A stretch of 6,181 nucleotides of DNA, taken from NCBI GenBank assembly GCA_900554585.1, contig USHS01000084.1, positions 1 to 6,181 of the forward strand. Direction: 5' to 3'. How positions within the stretch are numbered: the first letter of the stretch is position 1; every line of letters begins with the position of its first letter. A model generated the notes under the pieces. That model did not search any database. It was given only the letters and a program-made list of their open reading frames with translations, and was not told the origin of the DNA. Shown one piece after another: positions 6,166 through 6,181 of this stretch. The DNA is from an uncultured Collinsella sp. Its GTDB lineage: Bacteria; Actinomycetota; Coriobacteriia; Coriobacteriales; Coriobacteriaceae. A program made the translations under genes and the position numbers.

Positions 6166-6181
6166 ATGTTTAGAATACAGG
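6166..6181 (+). CDS. Start of an unidentified gene (possibly a transposase), cut by the window end
   Basis: ATG TTT AGA ATA CAG G encodes MFRIQ before the window ends. It is preceded by AAGAGGGGA (6155-6163), a strong Shine-Dalgarno sequence but close to the start. Five residues do not identify a protein. The position just inside an apparent mobile-element edge suggests a transposase such as IstA, but this is inference only. Confidence 0.35.

Larger units (their letters stand above)
5968..6181 (+). mobile_element. Probable left end of an insertion sequence (IS21-like?) or other rearrangement junction
   Basis: From about 5968 the sequence changes from GC-rich coding DNA to AT-rich DNA, inside a gene that should continue. 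The putative edge starts with TGT, as IS21-family ends usually do. Shortly inside lies GGCAATTTTCATTTTGATAT (5994-6013). A second related patch, GCAAATTTTCGTGTATTAG, lies at 6092-6110. Short A/T-rich repeats near an end are typical of transposase-binding sites in that family. A new reading frame with a ribosome binding site begins at 6166, leaving a leader of about 200 bases. The switch in composition and loss of the permease are visible directly. The IS21 assignment is recollection of family features and is not tested; the right end and the target duplication lie outside the window. Confidence 0.4.

Noticed and set aside
1..6181. CRISPR array, tRNA, rRNA, toxin-antitoxin or defence system
   Set aside because: There is no regularly spaced repeat, cloverleaf, rRNA-like sequence or small gene pair anywhere in the window; the genes present are metabolic, cell-wall and exporter genes.

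Overview
The window looks like a chromosomal segment from a high-GC, Gram-positive anaerobe, most plausibly a Coriobacteriia member such as Collinsella. This is inferred from strongly GC-ending codons, an oxygen-sensitive iron-sulfur serine dehydratase, a membrane-anchored YkuD transpeptidase and a MacA/YknX-type exporter without a visible outer-membrane partner. No marker gene fixes the taxonomy. All genes are on the + strand.

Layout: (1) 1-1136 is the 3' part of an L-serine dehydratase gene in which an ACT domain is fused to the catalytic alpha domain. The upstream beta domain lies outside the window. (2) 1137-1286 is a gap holding a perfect 34-bp palindrome, probably the terminator, and a TATAAT -10 box for the next gene. 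(3) 1287-3041 encodes a 584-residue L,D-transpeptidase with a Gln-rich cytoplasmic tail, one membrane anchor, peptidoglycan-binding-like repeats and a C-terminal YkuD domain. (4) 3042-3169 is a gap with a 12-bp-stem hairpin. (5) 3170 to about 5967 is a tightly coupled three-gene ABC exporter operon: HlyD/MacA-like adaptor, MacB-like ATPase and MacB-like permease. The genes overlap by 1 bp (TAATG) and 4 bp (ATGA). (6) From about 5968 to the end the base composition turns AT-rich. The permease reading frame loses family resemblance and stops at 6110 without its last three membrane helices. A new gene with its own ribosome binding site begins at 6166. This looks like the left end of an insertion sequence (possibly IS21-like) or another rearrangement junction inside the permease gene.

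The three loci act separately: serine catabolism (serine to pyruvate and ammonia), 3-3 peptidoglycan cross-linking, and export of an unknown substrate. Truncation of the permease predicts that the exporter is non-functional in this strain unless the end of the window is an assembly artefact. I see no CRISPR array, tRNA, rRNA or defence system. The strongest observation is the disrupted permease; the rest is mostly ordinary chromosome.
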